Source of the DNA: Deltaproteobacteria bacterium
GTDB taxonomy: Bacteria; Desulfobacterota; Syntrophia; Syntrophales; UBA2210
Assembly: GCA_016935935.1 (NCBI GenBank)
Contig: JAFGPZ010000038.1
Location: forward strand, 1 to 64,000
Reading direction: 5' to 3'
Length of the DNA stretch: 64,000 nt
The stretch's first letter is position 1, and each line of letters opens with the position of its first letter. The position numbers were made by a program, and so were the translations under genes. Of this stretch, positions 43,781 through 52,323 are shown in pieces. The notes below the pieces were generated by a model. That model saw only the letters and a list, made by a program, of their open reading frames with translations, had not been told where the DNA came from and made no database searches.

Positions 43781-45832
43781 CTATTTAAACATGTCATATT
43801 TGCACGGATATGTGAATTCATCTTCCTTCAGAGGTTCCCAGTTGTCATAAATGGGCATCTCAGGCAGAGAATCCAGAGTGGGGAACCACCTCTTCAGCGT
43901 GCTGCGGCGTGAATGCTGGCCTCTCTTGGGCAGCTCATCCCACGGAATATGGGCATACATGAGCGAGTAGACAGGTCCGATAACCGCTTTGTTAACGAGG
44001 TGCTGATCAATGATGCAGTCCATGATGACCGGGCCGTCTTTCTCGGCAATGGCGAATGCCTTCTTCAGGTCTTCTCTGAAGTTTGCCTCGGCGAAACACC
44101 TCATGCCCGTACCACCGAACACCTTGGTCAGTGCTGATATATCCGTTCCTTCGCGTGGACGTTCCTCACCCTGCATCGTTACGCCCAGCCATTCGTTACC
44201 ATAGACATCCTGATCACCCAGGATGTCCCATTGCGGTCCGTACCAGGGGTACTTCATTCCGGGCATCCAGCCGCCATTGTTAAATACCATGTAAACAATG
44301 GGGAGCTTGTACATAACTGCAACGTGCATATCCATGCCTGCGTTAAAGACACCGGAGTCACCCATCAGTGCGAGGAAGGGGATCTTCGAACCGTTCTCGA
44401 GGTCGCCGATCGCTGCTCCGATCGCCTGACCTACGCCGTGGCCAACACCCGCCTGGTCATTGGCCGTGATACAGGATGCCGGTCTGGTAAACTGAAGGTA
44501 AGGCATCACGAAATCACTCATCGAGTATGCGTCTATGGCAACACGGACGGCGCTTCCGTAGAGCTCTTCGTTGACCTCACGGATAATCTGTGACATGTAT
44601 CCCATGTGTAGGAATTTTCCGTCTTTATAGCGCGGATGGTCGGGGCCGTACTTGTAGGCTCTCGCTTCGCGGGCCACTGTACCTTCCGCAGTTGATTTCG
44701 CGCATTTCGCAGCCCAGGCCTCTCTCTCGGCGCTGACTGTGTATCCGTTCTTCTTGATACATTCATTCAGCTGCTTAATAACAACCTTGGTATTGCCCAT
44801 TAATGCTGCCTTGGTGTTGATGTAGGTCCATACATAATCCTGAGAGGGAGCAATCTGTATGGCTTGAGGCCAGCCACCTGCATATCCGTCAAAGAAACCG
44901 ACCTTCAGGCCGACGGGAATCATGAGGTCAATCTCGTTTCTGAATCTCGGGAATCCCCGGTGAGCCTGCGGGTGTTTCTCGCTGACGGCAGCTCGCCCAA
45001 GACGTCGTGTGTTGAAGGGAATTTTTGTAAGGTTAAAAAATTCTTCGAGTTCAGGTCCAGCCTGATCCCATGCTGCATAGTCCCCCAGAACAGCAAATGG
45101 CGCTTTTGACTCAAATATCGCTTTTGCTGCCTTTTCGATCTGTATCGGATCCGCTCCGGATGAGATGGGATAGGGTGTTTCTTCCTGTCGCCAGTTGGGA
45201 ACCCAGTCTGAATTTTCTGCAAAGAAACCGCCCCAGTAATGTTCTCTCACTTCGGTTTTGGTGAAGAGACAGTCGCAATCCAGTTCGAGAAGGACCGGAC
45301 CCTTTGGCGCTGCCTGAGCGAGGCGGAATGCACGGCTGCCGAACTGTTTGACCGACCATGGATAGAGGACTCTCTGTGCCCACTTGGTGACATGTGTCAT
45401 GAATTCAGCGGCGACACTGTCCTGAATGGTATTATAGAGCTTGTCATGCTCCTGCTCAGCGCCACCCGCTAGGTAGACAATGGGTGAATTGCTGAGATAA
45501 GCCTGCTGCATCGGGCTGAAAGCATTTCCAGCGCCGGGACCAACGGTACCGAAGCATACAGATGCCTTCTGAGTAACCTGTGAGTAACCTTCAGCCGCAT
45601 AGACTGAATTCTGCTCGTGACCGAAAATAATTAACTTTACACCAATACGCGATATGGCGTCAACAAAATGCCAGATATGGCCGCCGGGGACACCCCATGC
45701 TATCGTTACGCCCTGCTCACGAAGAATCTCAGCAATGTACTGCCCGGTATTTGGAAAAATTTCACGCTTCCCCAGGGGAATTTCCAAACTTTTCTGAGCT
45801 TCCACATCAAATTCAATTCCTAGTTTCGGCAT
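43781..45832 (-). CDS. Thiamine-diphosphate-dependent enzyme (acetolactate synthase / 2-hydroxyacyl-CoA lyase superfamily)
   Basis: 683 residues with the three-domain layout of the superfamily. The PYR domain carries the catalytic Glu73 (FGHEQNSVYAAEGYS); the central domain is about 215-380; the PP domain has the ThDP/Mg motif MGDSG...NN near 489-518. It is about 100 residues longer than usual, with a C-terminal extension rich in aromatics (PKRGQHSRRSTLKRWFPTLD). Related enzymes make or break 2-hydroxyacyl-CoA (oxalyl-CoA decarboxylase, 2-hydroxyacyl-CoA lyase) or condense 2-oxoacids. In acetone-degrading sulfate reducers a ThDP enzyme is reported, from memory, to join acetone to a formyl unit upstream of a B12 mutase; this gene would fit that role. 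AAAGGAGG precedes the ATG. The specificity is inference. Confidence 0.88.
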   Translation of the reverse strand: MPKLGIEFDVEAQKSLEIPLGKREIFPNTGQYIAEILREQGVTIAWGVPGGHIWHFVDAISRIGVKLIIFGHEQNSVYAAEGYSQVTQKASVCFGTVGPGAGNAFSPMQQAYLSNSPIVYLAGGAEQEHDKLYNTIQDSVAAEFMTHVTKWAQRVLYPWSVKQFGSRAFRLAQAAPKGPVLLELDCDCLFTKTEVREHYWGGFFAENSDWVPNWRQEETPYPISSGADPIQIEKAAKAIFESKAPFAVLGDYAAWDQAGPELEEFFNLTKIPFNTRRLGRAAVSEKHPQAHRGFPRFRNEIDLMIPVGLKVGFFDGYAGGWPQAIQIAPSQDYVWTYINTKAALMGNTKVVIKQLNECIKKNGYTVSAEREAWAAKCAKSTAEGTVAREARAYKYGPDHPRYKDGKFLHMGYMSQIIREVNEELYGSAVRVAIDAYSMSDFVMPYLQFTRPASCITANDQAGVGHGVGQAIGAAIGDLENGSKIPFLALMGDSGVFNAGMDMHVAVMYKLPIVYMVFNNGGWMPGMKYPWYGPQWDILGDQDVYGNEWLGVTMQGEERPREGTDISALTKVFGGTGMRCFAEANFREDLKKAFAIAEKDGPVIMDCIIDQHLVNKAVIGPVYSLMYAHIPWDELPKRGQHSRRSTLKRWFPTLDSLPEMPIYDNWEPLKEDEFTYPCKYDMFK

Positions 45833-46576
45833 ACAACAATACCTCCTTTTTTTATTTAGAACTTGTTTATTAAAAGATAGCTTTTTTAAAATAGCCCCCG
45901 ATGCCCATACAGCGATTCAATTTAAAACTCATCACCACCTCTCCTCGTCATTTTTATGGCTCATGTCCGGGTCTACAAAGAGCCTTTAACAACAAATGTA
46001 ACTTCCATCAAAGACTCCCTACCTTCGCCCCTTAGTTATAAGGTTCTTGAAAAATGGCGACACTATACATCACCGTGCACGCAAACCCTTTCTTGCAAAG
46101 GTCTTACGACATTTTCAGCAAAAATTCAATTTTAAAAACTAATTATTTACGGCTTGTCCATTTTGGGCTTACCATTGGACAGCTTATCATCTAAGTCGAT
46201 TAATCGCGTCGTGGCCATATAACCTAAGATAAAATGACAGTACTGTCAAGAAATATTTTGAATTTTAACTTTAAAAAGTATTTCAAAAGCTTGACAAATA
46301 TTGTTAAAGGCGTATTGTCGCTTTAATAATAGGTTATTTGGGATATAATCATAGATCATGATCCGAAAAAACCAAAAAATAAGAGAGATTTATGGGCTGC
46401 TTTTAATGGTAGTGCAATTGTCTTCCCTGTATTCTTGGCATTGGTAATAATATTTAGTGAACATTATTATCCAATATATTCCTGTGTATTACCCGTTCCA
46501 TGTCTTGAGATTTTAGAATCGAAATAGTAGTTTATAAGAGTGTGAGGAACATATATATCTTAAGAGGAGATAATTT
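45833..46576. other. Divergent intergenic region with promoter P4
   Basis: About 740 bases between the divergent TPP and crotonase genes. It contains promoter P4 at 46291. After it, an open frame 46333-46527 encodes a short hydrophobic segment (AIVFPVFLALVIIF) with charged ends but has no ATG, GTG or TTG at a sensible position, so it is not listed as a gene. The TPP-side promoter could not be identified with confidence. Confidence 0.5.
46291..46318 (+). promoter_or_regulatory. Sigma-70-type promoter P4 (paired with 9925)
   Basis: TTGACA at 46291-46296, 16-base spacer, TATTGT at 46313-46318. Nearly identical to P3 at 9925-9952 over the entire element. Likely drives the crotonase-MtnA-like-hydrolase-thiolase genes after a 260-base leader. 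Confidence 0.75.
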
Positions 46577-47359
46577 ATGTCTGCGGAACCTGTATTGTTT
46601 GAGAAAGACGGTCATGTGGGTTATCTGGTATTAAACCGGGGAGAACAGAGAAACGCCCTTTCTCTGGAAATGATGAAGGAAATAATGAACAGATTGAACA
46701 TGCTGGCTGAAGATAAGGATGTTAAAGTCGTTGTAATACGTGCGAACGGGCCCGCCTTCTGTGCCGGCCACGATTTAGTGGAAATGGTGGGTCCAGATAA
46801 GGATATTCATCATTACAGGAATATCTTTTCCACCTGTTCGCAGATGATGCAGCGAATTCACGAGATTCCTCAACCAGTCATTGCCCAGGTTAAGGGAATT
46901 GCAACAGCAGCGGGGTGTCAGCTTGTAGCTGGTTGTGATCTGGCTATTGCAGAAAAGGGCGCAAAATTTCAAACTCCGGGTGTATTAATCGGTCTTTTCT
47001 GCATTACTCCCATGGTGCCCCTTGTGAGGGCTGTGGGAAGAAAACGTGCACTCGAAATGCTCCTTACGGGACGGTTCATTTCTGCTGAGGAAGCGGAGCG
47101 TTTCGGATTGATCAATTTTAGTGTACCGCTCGATCAACTGGAGAATGAAACTCGCAAATTGGCCCAGAATATCGCCCAGTACAGTCGTCATACCCTTGCT
47201 TCGGGAAAACAGGCATTTTACGGACAGGTTGATCTCGACGAAGCATCTGCATATGACTATGCAAAAGAATTAATAGCACTGAACTGTCTTGCAGAGGATG
47301 CCAGAGAAGGGATTTCAGCGTTTATTGAGAAGCGAAAACCGGAGTGGAAGGACAGGTAA
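46577..47359 (+). CDS. Enoyl-CoA hydratase/isomerase family protein (ECHDC3-like crotonase)
   Basis: 260 residues, the canonical crotonase length. Seen are FCAGHDLVEM (oxyanion loop), KGIATAAGCQLVAGCD and FQTPGVLIGLFCITP. Both hydratase Glu positions are changed: Gln in AAGCQLV and Gly in TPGVLIG. This pattern is that of the ECHDC3-like group, whose reaction is not well defined, so classical hydration is unlikely. AGAGGAG precedes the ATG. It is the first gene after promoter P4 and is followed 86 bases later by the MtnA-like gene. Confidence 0.87.
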   Translation: MSAEPVLFEKDGHVGYLVLNRGEQRNALSLEMMKEIMNRLNMLAEDKDVKVVVIRANGPAFCAGHDLVEMVGPDKDIHHYRNIFSTCSQMMQRIHEIPQPVIAQVKGIATAAGCQLVAGCDLAIAEKGAKFQTPGVLIGLFCITPMVPLVRAVGRKRALEMLLTGRFISAEEAERFGLINFSVPLDQLENETRKLAQNIAQYSRHTLASGKQAFYGQVDLDEASAYDYAKELIALNCLAEDAREGISAFIEKRKPEWKDR

Positions 47360-47445
47360 GTGTGCGAAAGGGACTTTTTTACGATTTTGTTAAATGGCGA
47401 TTCGTTTTTCAATTTCTTTTAATCTTAATCTAAGGAGGTTTTGTT

Positions 47446-48438
47446 TTGAAGGAACCCCTGTTGATGAATCTTGAAAACAGCGTATACCTTGAGGGTGAAA
47501 AACTGGTTGTGATTGACCGGCGGAAGATTCCTCAGGAATTAGTACCTGTTATTTGTAACAATTATGAGGAAGTGGCCCGCGCCATAGAAGATATGGTCGT
47601 TCAGGGTGCCGGGGACATCGCAATCACAGCGGGTTTCGGTCTTTATCTTGCCGCTTTGGAACTGGAGGGAGCTGGGAAAGTTTTAGATATTGGAAAATTG
47701 GAAAATGCTGCAGCTCGTCTTCGATCAACCCGTCCGACAGGCTTTCACCTGGCAGCACTCCTGAATAGAATCCTGGAACGTCTTAGGGGGGATAAATTCC
47801 CTGCTTCCGCAGAAATCCTGGTCTTTCTCAATGAAGTTCTTGCCAGGCAGAGGGAGATTGCTCGGGATACCGGCAGATATGGTGAAACCATACTTGAATC
47901 TGAAGACACTATCCTGACACATTGTTTTGCCGGGTCAGGTCTTCTTTATATGCTGCAATATGCAAAAGAAAATGGCAAAAACATAAAGGTGATCTGTACG
48001 GAGACAAGGCCCTATCTTCAGGGGGCAAGGCTTACAGCATGGTCGGTGAGTCAGCTTGGCCTCGATACGAACCTTATTACGGACAATATGGCTGCCCATT
48101 GCATGTCCCGCGGTATGATCGATAAGGTATTCACGGCCGCCGATCGTATCGCAATGGATGGAACTGTTGCCAATAAAGTAGGAACGCTGCAGCTTGCCAT
48201 ATCGGCCCGATATTATGATATTCCCTTTTATATTCTCGGGTATGGGGGACCTGACCGTCGCACACTCAGGGGGGATGACATACCGATTGAAGAGAGGGAC
48301 CCTGGGGAAGTCCTAGAGTTCCAGGGGATTCCGATCAGCGGTCCCGATGTGAACGCCTATTATCCTGCATTTGATCTGACTCCATCTGACCTGATAACGG
48401 GGGTTGTCACAAGGAAGGGGATTCAGCTTCGAAAATAG
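47446..48438 (+). CDS. MtnA-like aldose-1-phosphate isomerase family protein (eIF-2B fold)
   Basis: 330 residues of the methylthioribose-1-phosphate isomerase/eIF2B-alpha family. TTG start, with AAGGAGG seven bases upstream. The catalytic pair is kept: Cys160 in THCFAGSG (the same number as in Bacillus MtnA) and Asp233 in AADRIAMDG. The ETRPYLQGARLTAW, ITDNMAAH and VANKVGT motifs are also kept. Changed is the first substrate loop, usually RGAPAIG and here QGAGDIA (Gln53 for Arg). That Arg contacts the sugar phosphate in MtnA, so the substrate may differ. There are no methionine-salvage genes nearby. It lies between a crotonase and a cysteine hydrolase in the P4 operon; function in this pathway is unexplained. 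Confidence 0.85.
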   Translation: MKEPLLMNLENSVYLEGEKLVVIDRRKIPQELVPVICNNYEEVARAIEDMVVQGAGDIAITAGFGLYLAALELEGAGKVLDIGKLENAAARLRSTRPTGFHLAALLNRILERLRGDKFPASAEILVFLNEVLARQREIARDTGRYGETILESEDTILTHCFAGSGLLYMLQYAKENGKNIKVICTETRPYLQGARLTAWSVSQLGLDTNLITDNMAAHCMSRGMIDKVFTAADRIAMDGTVANKVGTLQLAISARYYDIPFYILGYGGPDRRTLRGDDIPIEERDPGEVLEFQGIPISGPDVNAYYPAFDLTPSDLITGVVTRKGIQLRK

Positions 48439-48548
48439 CATGGAATGGAGTGATCGAATCCGATCAAAAAAGACTTTTTAAGGACTTGTCAATTTTGGTA
48501 AACCGGTTCCATCGAAATGAAAATGTTATTCCTGAAAGGAGGAATGTC

Positions 48549-49103
48549 ATGCGTCACAAATTCATAGCGGAGCGGGAAGACAGTTTGCTCCTCATCGTAG
48601 ATGTCCAGCAAGTCATGTTGAAAGTTATCGATGTATGGAAAGAAATTGCTGACAGAATAGACCAATTGATTCGGGCAGCCAATTTGCTGGGAGTTCCAAT
48701 TTTAGTTACCGAGCATTATAAGAAAGGCCTGGGAGAAACCATCCCGGATATCAGCGGAAAGCTGAAGGACGCCACCATTTTTCAGAAAGAATACTTTAGC
48801 GCATGCATGGAAGACAGCTTTTTAGATACGGTTCGCAAGTTTGGCCGACGCAAAATTATTGTCACGGGCATGGAAACCCATGTTTGCGTGTTGCAAACCT
48901 CACTGGATCTTGCTGCGTCCGGTTTCCAGCTGCAAGTGGTCAAAAATGCAGTTGCATCGCGCCGTAAGCAGGACTGGGTAACTGCTCTGGATATCTTCAG
49001 AGAGGCAGGCGCCGTGATTACCACTGCTGAAACCGTCATTTTTCAATGGGCCTGCCGCTCCAACACCGACGAGTTTAGAAAGATATTACCGATTGTCAAG
49101 TAG
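48549..49103 (+). CDS. Isochorismatase-like cysteine hydrolase
   Basis: 184 residues; the ATG at 48549 follows AAAGGAGG, so an earlier start at 48450 is rejected. The triad of the family is present: Asp in LIVDVQ near residue 18, Lys in HYKKGLGET near 60 and the nucleophile Cys in GMETHVCVLQT near 115. Members hydrolyse nicotinamide, N-carbamoyl compounds or other amides, or cleave isochorismate. Residues after the Asp that set nicotinamidase metal binding (DxH) are absent, so nicotinamidase is unlikely. It follows the MtnA-like gene by 110 bases and precedes the thiolase. No substrate can be proposed from context. Confidence 0.85.
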   Translation: MRHKFIAEREDSLLLIVDVQQVMLKVIDVWKEIADRIDQLIRAANLLGVPILVTEHYKKGLGETIPDISGKLKDATIFQKEYFSACMEDSFLDTVRKFGRRKIIVTGMETHVCVLQTSLDLAASGFQLQVVKNAVASRRKQDWVTALDIFREAGAVITTAETVIFQWACRSNTDEFRKILPIVK

Positions 49104-49395
49104 CATAATAAACGAGGGGTGACTTTGGTTCAAGGGAAAGATACTGTTTCTGTATTTGCCCTGGATGCAGGTTTATTATGCATGCCACGTTATTTTAAAT
49201 CACCTTGAAACAATCTAATCGTTATGGTATGTTGCATCGTTTATTTGAGTGGGGGGCCAGGTTAAGGATGGGAATGCAAATACAGGAATCGTGTTTGAAC
49301 CATACCTGTTGTTAATATCCGTCCAGAACATCTCTTATTTATTAAAGATATGAACATTACCCATAATTAAACAAATATATAAAAGGAGGATTTTA

Positions 49396-50757
49396 ATGGA
49401 AAGAGTAGTGCAGAAGCCGTCTAGAAAGAAAAAAGAAGTTTACGCTAATGCGAAACCAACAGGATTCGGGGAGAGAAAACCTGATTTTTCAACCATGGGA
49501 AAAAAGATAAAGAATCCAGCAAAGAATCTGAGAGAGGTCGTGTGCGTAGAAGCCTGTAGAACTCCTTACGGTAAATTCGGAGGCCAGCTTGCGGAATATG
49601 AAGCAGTAGAACTGGGTGCAATGGCGATTCAGGAAGTTCTCAGAAGAACAGAAGGCAAAGTAAAACCCGAAGACGTGGATTACGTTATTATGGGGCAGGT
49701 TGTTCCTGCAGGTTGCGGTCAGGTACCCAGCAGACAGGCATCTATTCTTTCCGGAATACCTGAATATGTTCCTTCTATCACAGTTAATAAGGTATGTTCA
49801 TCGGGTGTTAAGACAGTAGATCTGGGTGTTCAGATGATTCAGTCAGGAAGGGCTGAAATCGTTGTGGCCGGTGGACAGGAAAGCATGAGCAATTGTCCCT
49901 TTGTCCTTAAAGACATGAGATGGGGAGCAAAAATGGGGGTACCTTCAAAAGACGTTGTTGATAGTATGGTATACGATGGTCTATGGGATGCCTTTTATAA
50001 CCGTCATATGGCCATTCATGGAACGGAAGTTGCTGATGAATTCGGTTTTACGCGAGAAGATCAAGATGAATGGGCGTATCATTCCCAGATGGCGGCAAAA
50101 GACGCCATGGAAAACGGAAGAATGGATGACGAGACCTTCCCCGTTGAATATCATCAAGGCAAAAAAGCATTGGTAATGGAAAAGGATGAGTTCCCAAGAC
50201 CGGAAACAACAATGGAAGGTCTGGCGAAACTGCCCCAGGTCTTCGGCCATGTTAGCGCAGTAACCGGGAAACCCGGGGCCGTAACAGCAGGAAACGCGCC
50301 CGGTGTTAACGACGGTGGAGATGTCTGCCTGATAATGAGCAGGGAAAAGGCGGATGAACTTGGGATCAAGCCTCTGTTTACTATAATTGATTATGCGGAA
50401 GTTTCTCAGCCCACAAAGGATATTGCCACGGTACCAGGTCTTTCCATTAAAAAGGTGCTTGATCAGAATGATATGACCGTGGATGATATGGATTTGATCG
50501 AGATCAATGAGGCTTTTGCCGCTGTTGTCCTGGTAAGCGCTCAAAAGATACTGGGATTGTCCAAGGAGGAGATGATTAAGAAGGTGAATGTCAATGGAAG
50601 CGCCATTGCCTACGGTCATCCCATCGGAGCAACAGGAGCCAGAATTGTCATGACCCTGGCATATGAGCTTAAACGCAGGGGCGGCGGTATAGGCGTATGC
50701 GGTATATGCTCAGGCCACGCTCAGGGTGACGCAATGTTGATCAAAGTAGAACCATAA
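49396..50757 (+). CDS. Acetyl-CoA acetyltransferase (biosynthetic/degradative thiolase)
   Basis: 453 residues. The three thiolase catalytic positions are intact: nucleophile Cys in NKVCSSGVKT (about residue 134), His in YGHPIGATGAR, and the second Cys in CGICSGHAQG (this last reads CSGHAQG rather than CIGGGQG). It carries about 46 extra residues at the N-terminus, Lys-rich (KPSRKKKEVYANAKP), before the usual VVCVEACRTPYGKFGG. AAAGGAGG precedes the ATG at 49396, so the extension is translated. It should split acetoacetyl-CoA or a 3-oxoacyl-CoA to acetyl-CoA, a suitable last step for the pathway encoded around it. Confidence 0.9.
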   Translation: MERVVQKPSRKKKEVYANAKPTGFGERKPDFSTMGKKIKNPAKNLREVVCVEACRTPYGKFGGQLAEYEAVELGAMAIQEVLRRTEGKVKPEDVDYVIMGQVVPAGCGQVPSRQASILSGIPEYVPSITVNKVCSSGVKTVDLGVQMIQSGRAEIVVAGGQESMSNCPFVLKDMRWGAKMGVPSKDVVDSMVYDGLWDAFYNRHMAIHGTEVADEFGFTREDQDEWAYHSQMAAKDAMENGRMDDETFPVEYHQGKKALVMEKDEFPRPETTMEGLAKLPQVFGHVSAVTGKPGAVTAGNAPGVNDGGDVCLIMSREKADELGIKPLFTIIDYAEVSQPTKDIATVPGLSIKKVLDQNDMTVDDMDLIEINEAFAAVVLVSAQKILGLSKEEMIKKVNVNGSAIAYGHPIGATGARIVMTLAYELKRRGGGIGVCGICSGHAQGDAMLIKVEP

Positions 50758-50916
50758 TAAGTCGTAAATTATTCCGTATGTCAAATATGCAGTATGATGC
50801 TTGGTATCTTTATCAAGTTTCATGCTGCATATAAAATATTTTGCCATTTTTACAAAAAGCGACAAAACAAGGGTATTTTTAGGGGGTAGTTCATTCAAAT
50901 GAAGGGGGGAATGTTT

Positions 50917-52098
50917 ATGAAAAGGTCTGTCGCTATAGTGCGTCATAATCCTGGTGCAAAATCTGTCGAAGAAGCAATTTCATTATGTAACGGTGCAAAA
51001 GATTTAAAACCTTATTCCAAAGTCATGATCAAGCCGAATGTCGTCATTGGCGGAAAAATATACAAGCCCTTTCTGAAAGGAACGGTTGTTAATGCCGACA
51101 TTATTGAAGAAATTATCACATTTCTAAGGGATTTTGGATGTTCTGACATTTGTATCGGAGAAGGCTCTGTCCTTCTACCGGAATTAGGGGCAACAACGGA
51201 AACGGCATTTGAAACCGCAGGGATCACGGAACTTGCAAAGCGTTATCAGATCAAATTACTTGACTTTTATCAACACCCCTTCAAAAAGGTTGAAATCGGG
51301 GGTAAACAGGTTGAAGTATCGGTTCCCGTTCTGGAATCGGACTATATTATAAATGTGCCTGTCCTGAAAACACATTTACAGACGAAGGTAAGCTTGAGCA
51401 TTAAGAATATGAAAGGGTCGCTTAATTTTCCAAGTAAAAAGAATTTCCACGGATATGATCTTGAAAAGTATATTGCCATGCTCGGTGCTTACCTGAAACC
51501 ACACCTTAATATCGTTGATGGTCTGTATACCATAAATTATGGTCCAGTCAGCCTTGAATCACAGCAGGTTGGAATTATTATAGCCGGTACCGATTCTCTG
51601 GCAGTGGATATGGTTGGTTCATCAATTTTGGGACAGGATTTTTCAGATGTCGAACATATAGTGGAATATGCAAAAATAACAAATGGCTCACTCGACATGG
51701 ACACAATTGACGTACGGGGTAATTCGATTGATGATGTTAAAGTAAAAACTTCATGGGATCGCGATTGGGGTATCTTTATCCCTGAACTTTTCAAAATAAA
51801 AGGTGTAAAAATAACCCAGTCGGGGAAAACTCTTTGTTCCAGCTGCGGATTCGCCATGGCTCAGGCGTTTATCATGACTTTCAATAAAATGGCCGGAAAG
51901 ACCTTTAAGCCTGTGGAATTCTGCGTTGGGTCGGTGGCTTCGGCAAACGGACAAGGACCATGTTTTCTTCTTGGCAAATGCGCCATTGAAAGCAATAAAG
52001 ATCTCGTCGATGCAATAAAAATAAAGGGCTGTCCTCCCGACGTCAATAATTTTCATAAAATCGTCAGTGAATTTCTGGATTCCTCAGTTGTTGAGTAA
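50917..52098 (+). CDS. DUF362 domain protein (putative iron-sulfur protein)
   Basis: 393 residues. Start at 50917, six bases after AAGGGGGGA; two earlier in-frame ATGs overlap that site and are rejected. The DUF362 core is clear: SVAIVRHNPGAKS at the start, VMIKPNVVIGGK, NVPVLKTHLQTKVSLSIKNMKG and the IIAGTDSLAVDMV segment. Four or more cysteines near the C-terminus (LCSSCGFAMA, FCVG, GPCFLLGKC, GCPP) could bind a cluster. DUF362 proteins are common in anaerobes and mostly uncharacterised. This is the last host gene before the tRNA remnant. Confidence 0.85.
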   Translation: MKRSVAIVRHNPGAKSVEEAISLCNGAKDLKPYSKVMIKPNVVIGGKIYKPFLKGTVVNADIIEEIITFLRDFGCSDICIGEGSVLLPELGATTETAFETAGITELAKRYQIKLLDFYQHPFKKVEIGGKQVEVSVPVLESDYIINVPVLKTHLQTKVSLSIKNMKGSLNFPSKKNFHGYDLEKYIAMLGAYLKPHLNIVDGLYTINYGPVSLESQQVGIIIAGTDSLAVDMVGSSILGQDFSDVEHIVEYAKITNGSLDMDTIDVRGNSIDDVKVKTSWDRDWGIFIPELFKIKGVKITQSGKTLCSSCGFAMAQAFIMTFNKMAGKTFKPVEFCVGSVASANGQGPCFLLGKCAIESNKDLVDAIKIKGCPPDVNNFHKIVSEFLDSSVVE

Positions 52099-52275
52099 AC
52101 CTGCATCTGATTAATCGCAAGGGACTGAAGATATTAATAGATTTATACGATTGACAATCTTATGAAAAGTTTTTTCAGAAAAGGTCCGAACATTTTTGTA
52201 GGGAAAACGTAGAGTGGTGGAGGGGAGTGCACCACGGAAGTGAAGCGTTGGGCGGAGTGTTATTAAACCACATAA

Positions 52276-52313
52276 GAAAAAAGGGATGTTTACCATAACC
52301 GGCAAACATCCCT
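52276..52313 (-). terminator. Rho-independent terminator downstream of the tRNA-Phe remnant
   Basis: On the - strand AGGGATGTTT pairs with AAACATCCCT (10 bp, 12-base loop), followed by a T-run (52282-52277). It starts 11 bases after the tRNA CCA end, as expected for the original tRNA gene terminator on the host side. Confidence 0.8.
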
Positions 52314-52323
52314 CTAATATTCA

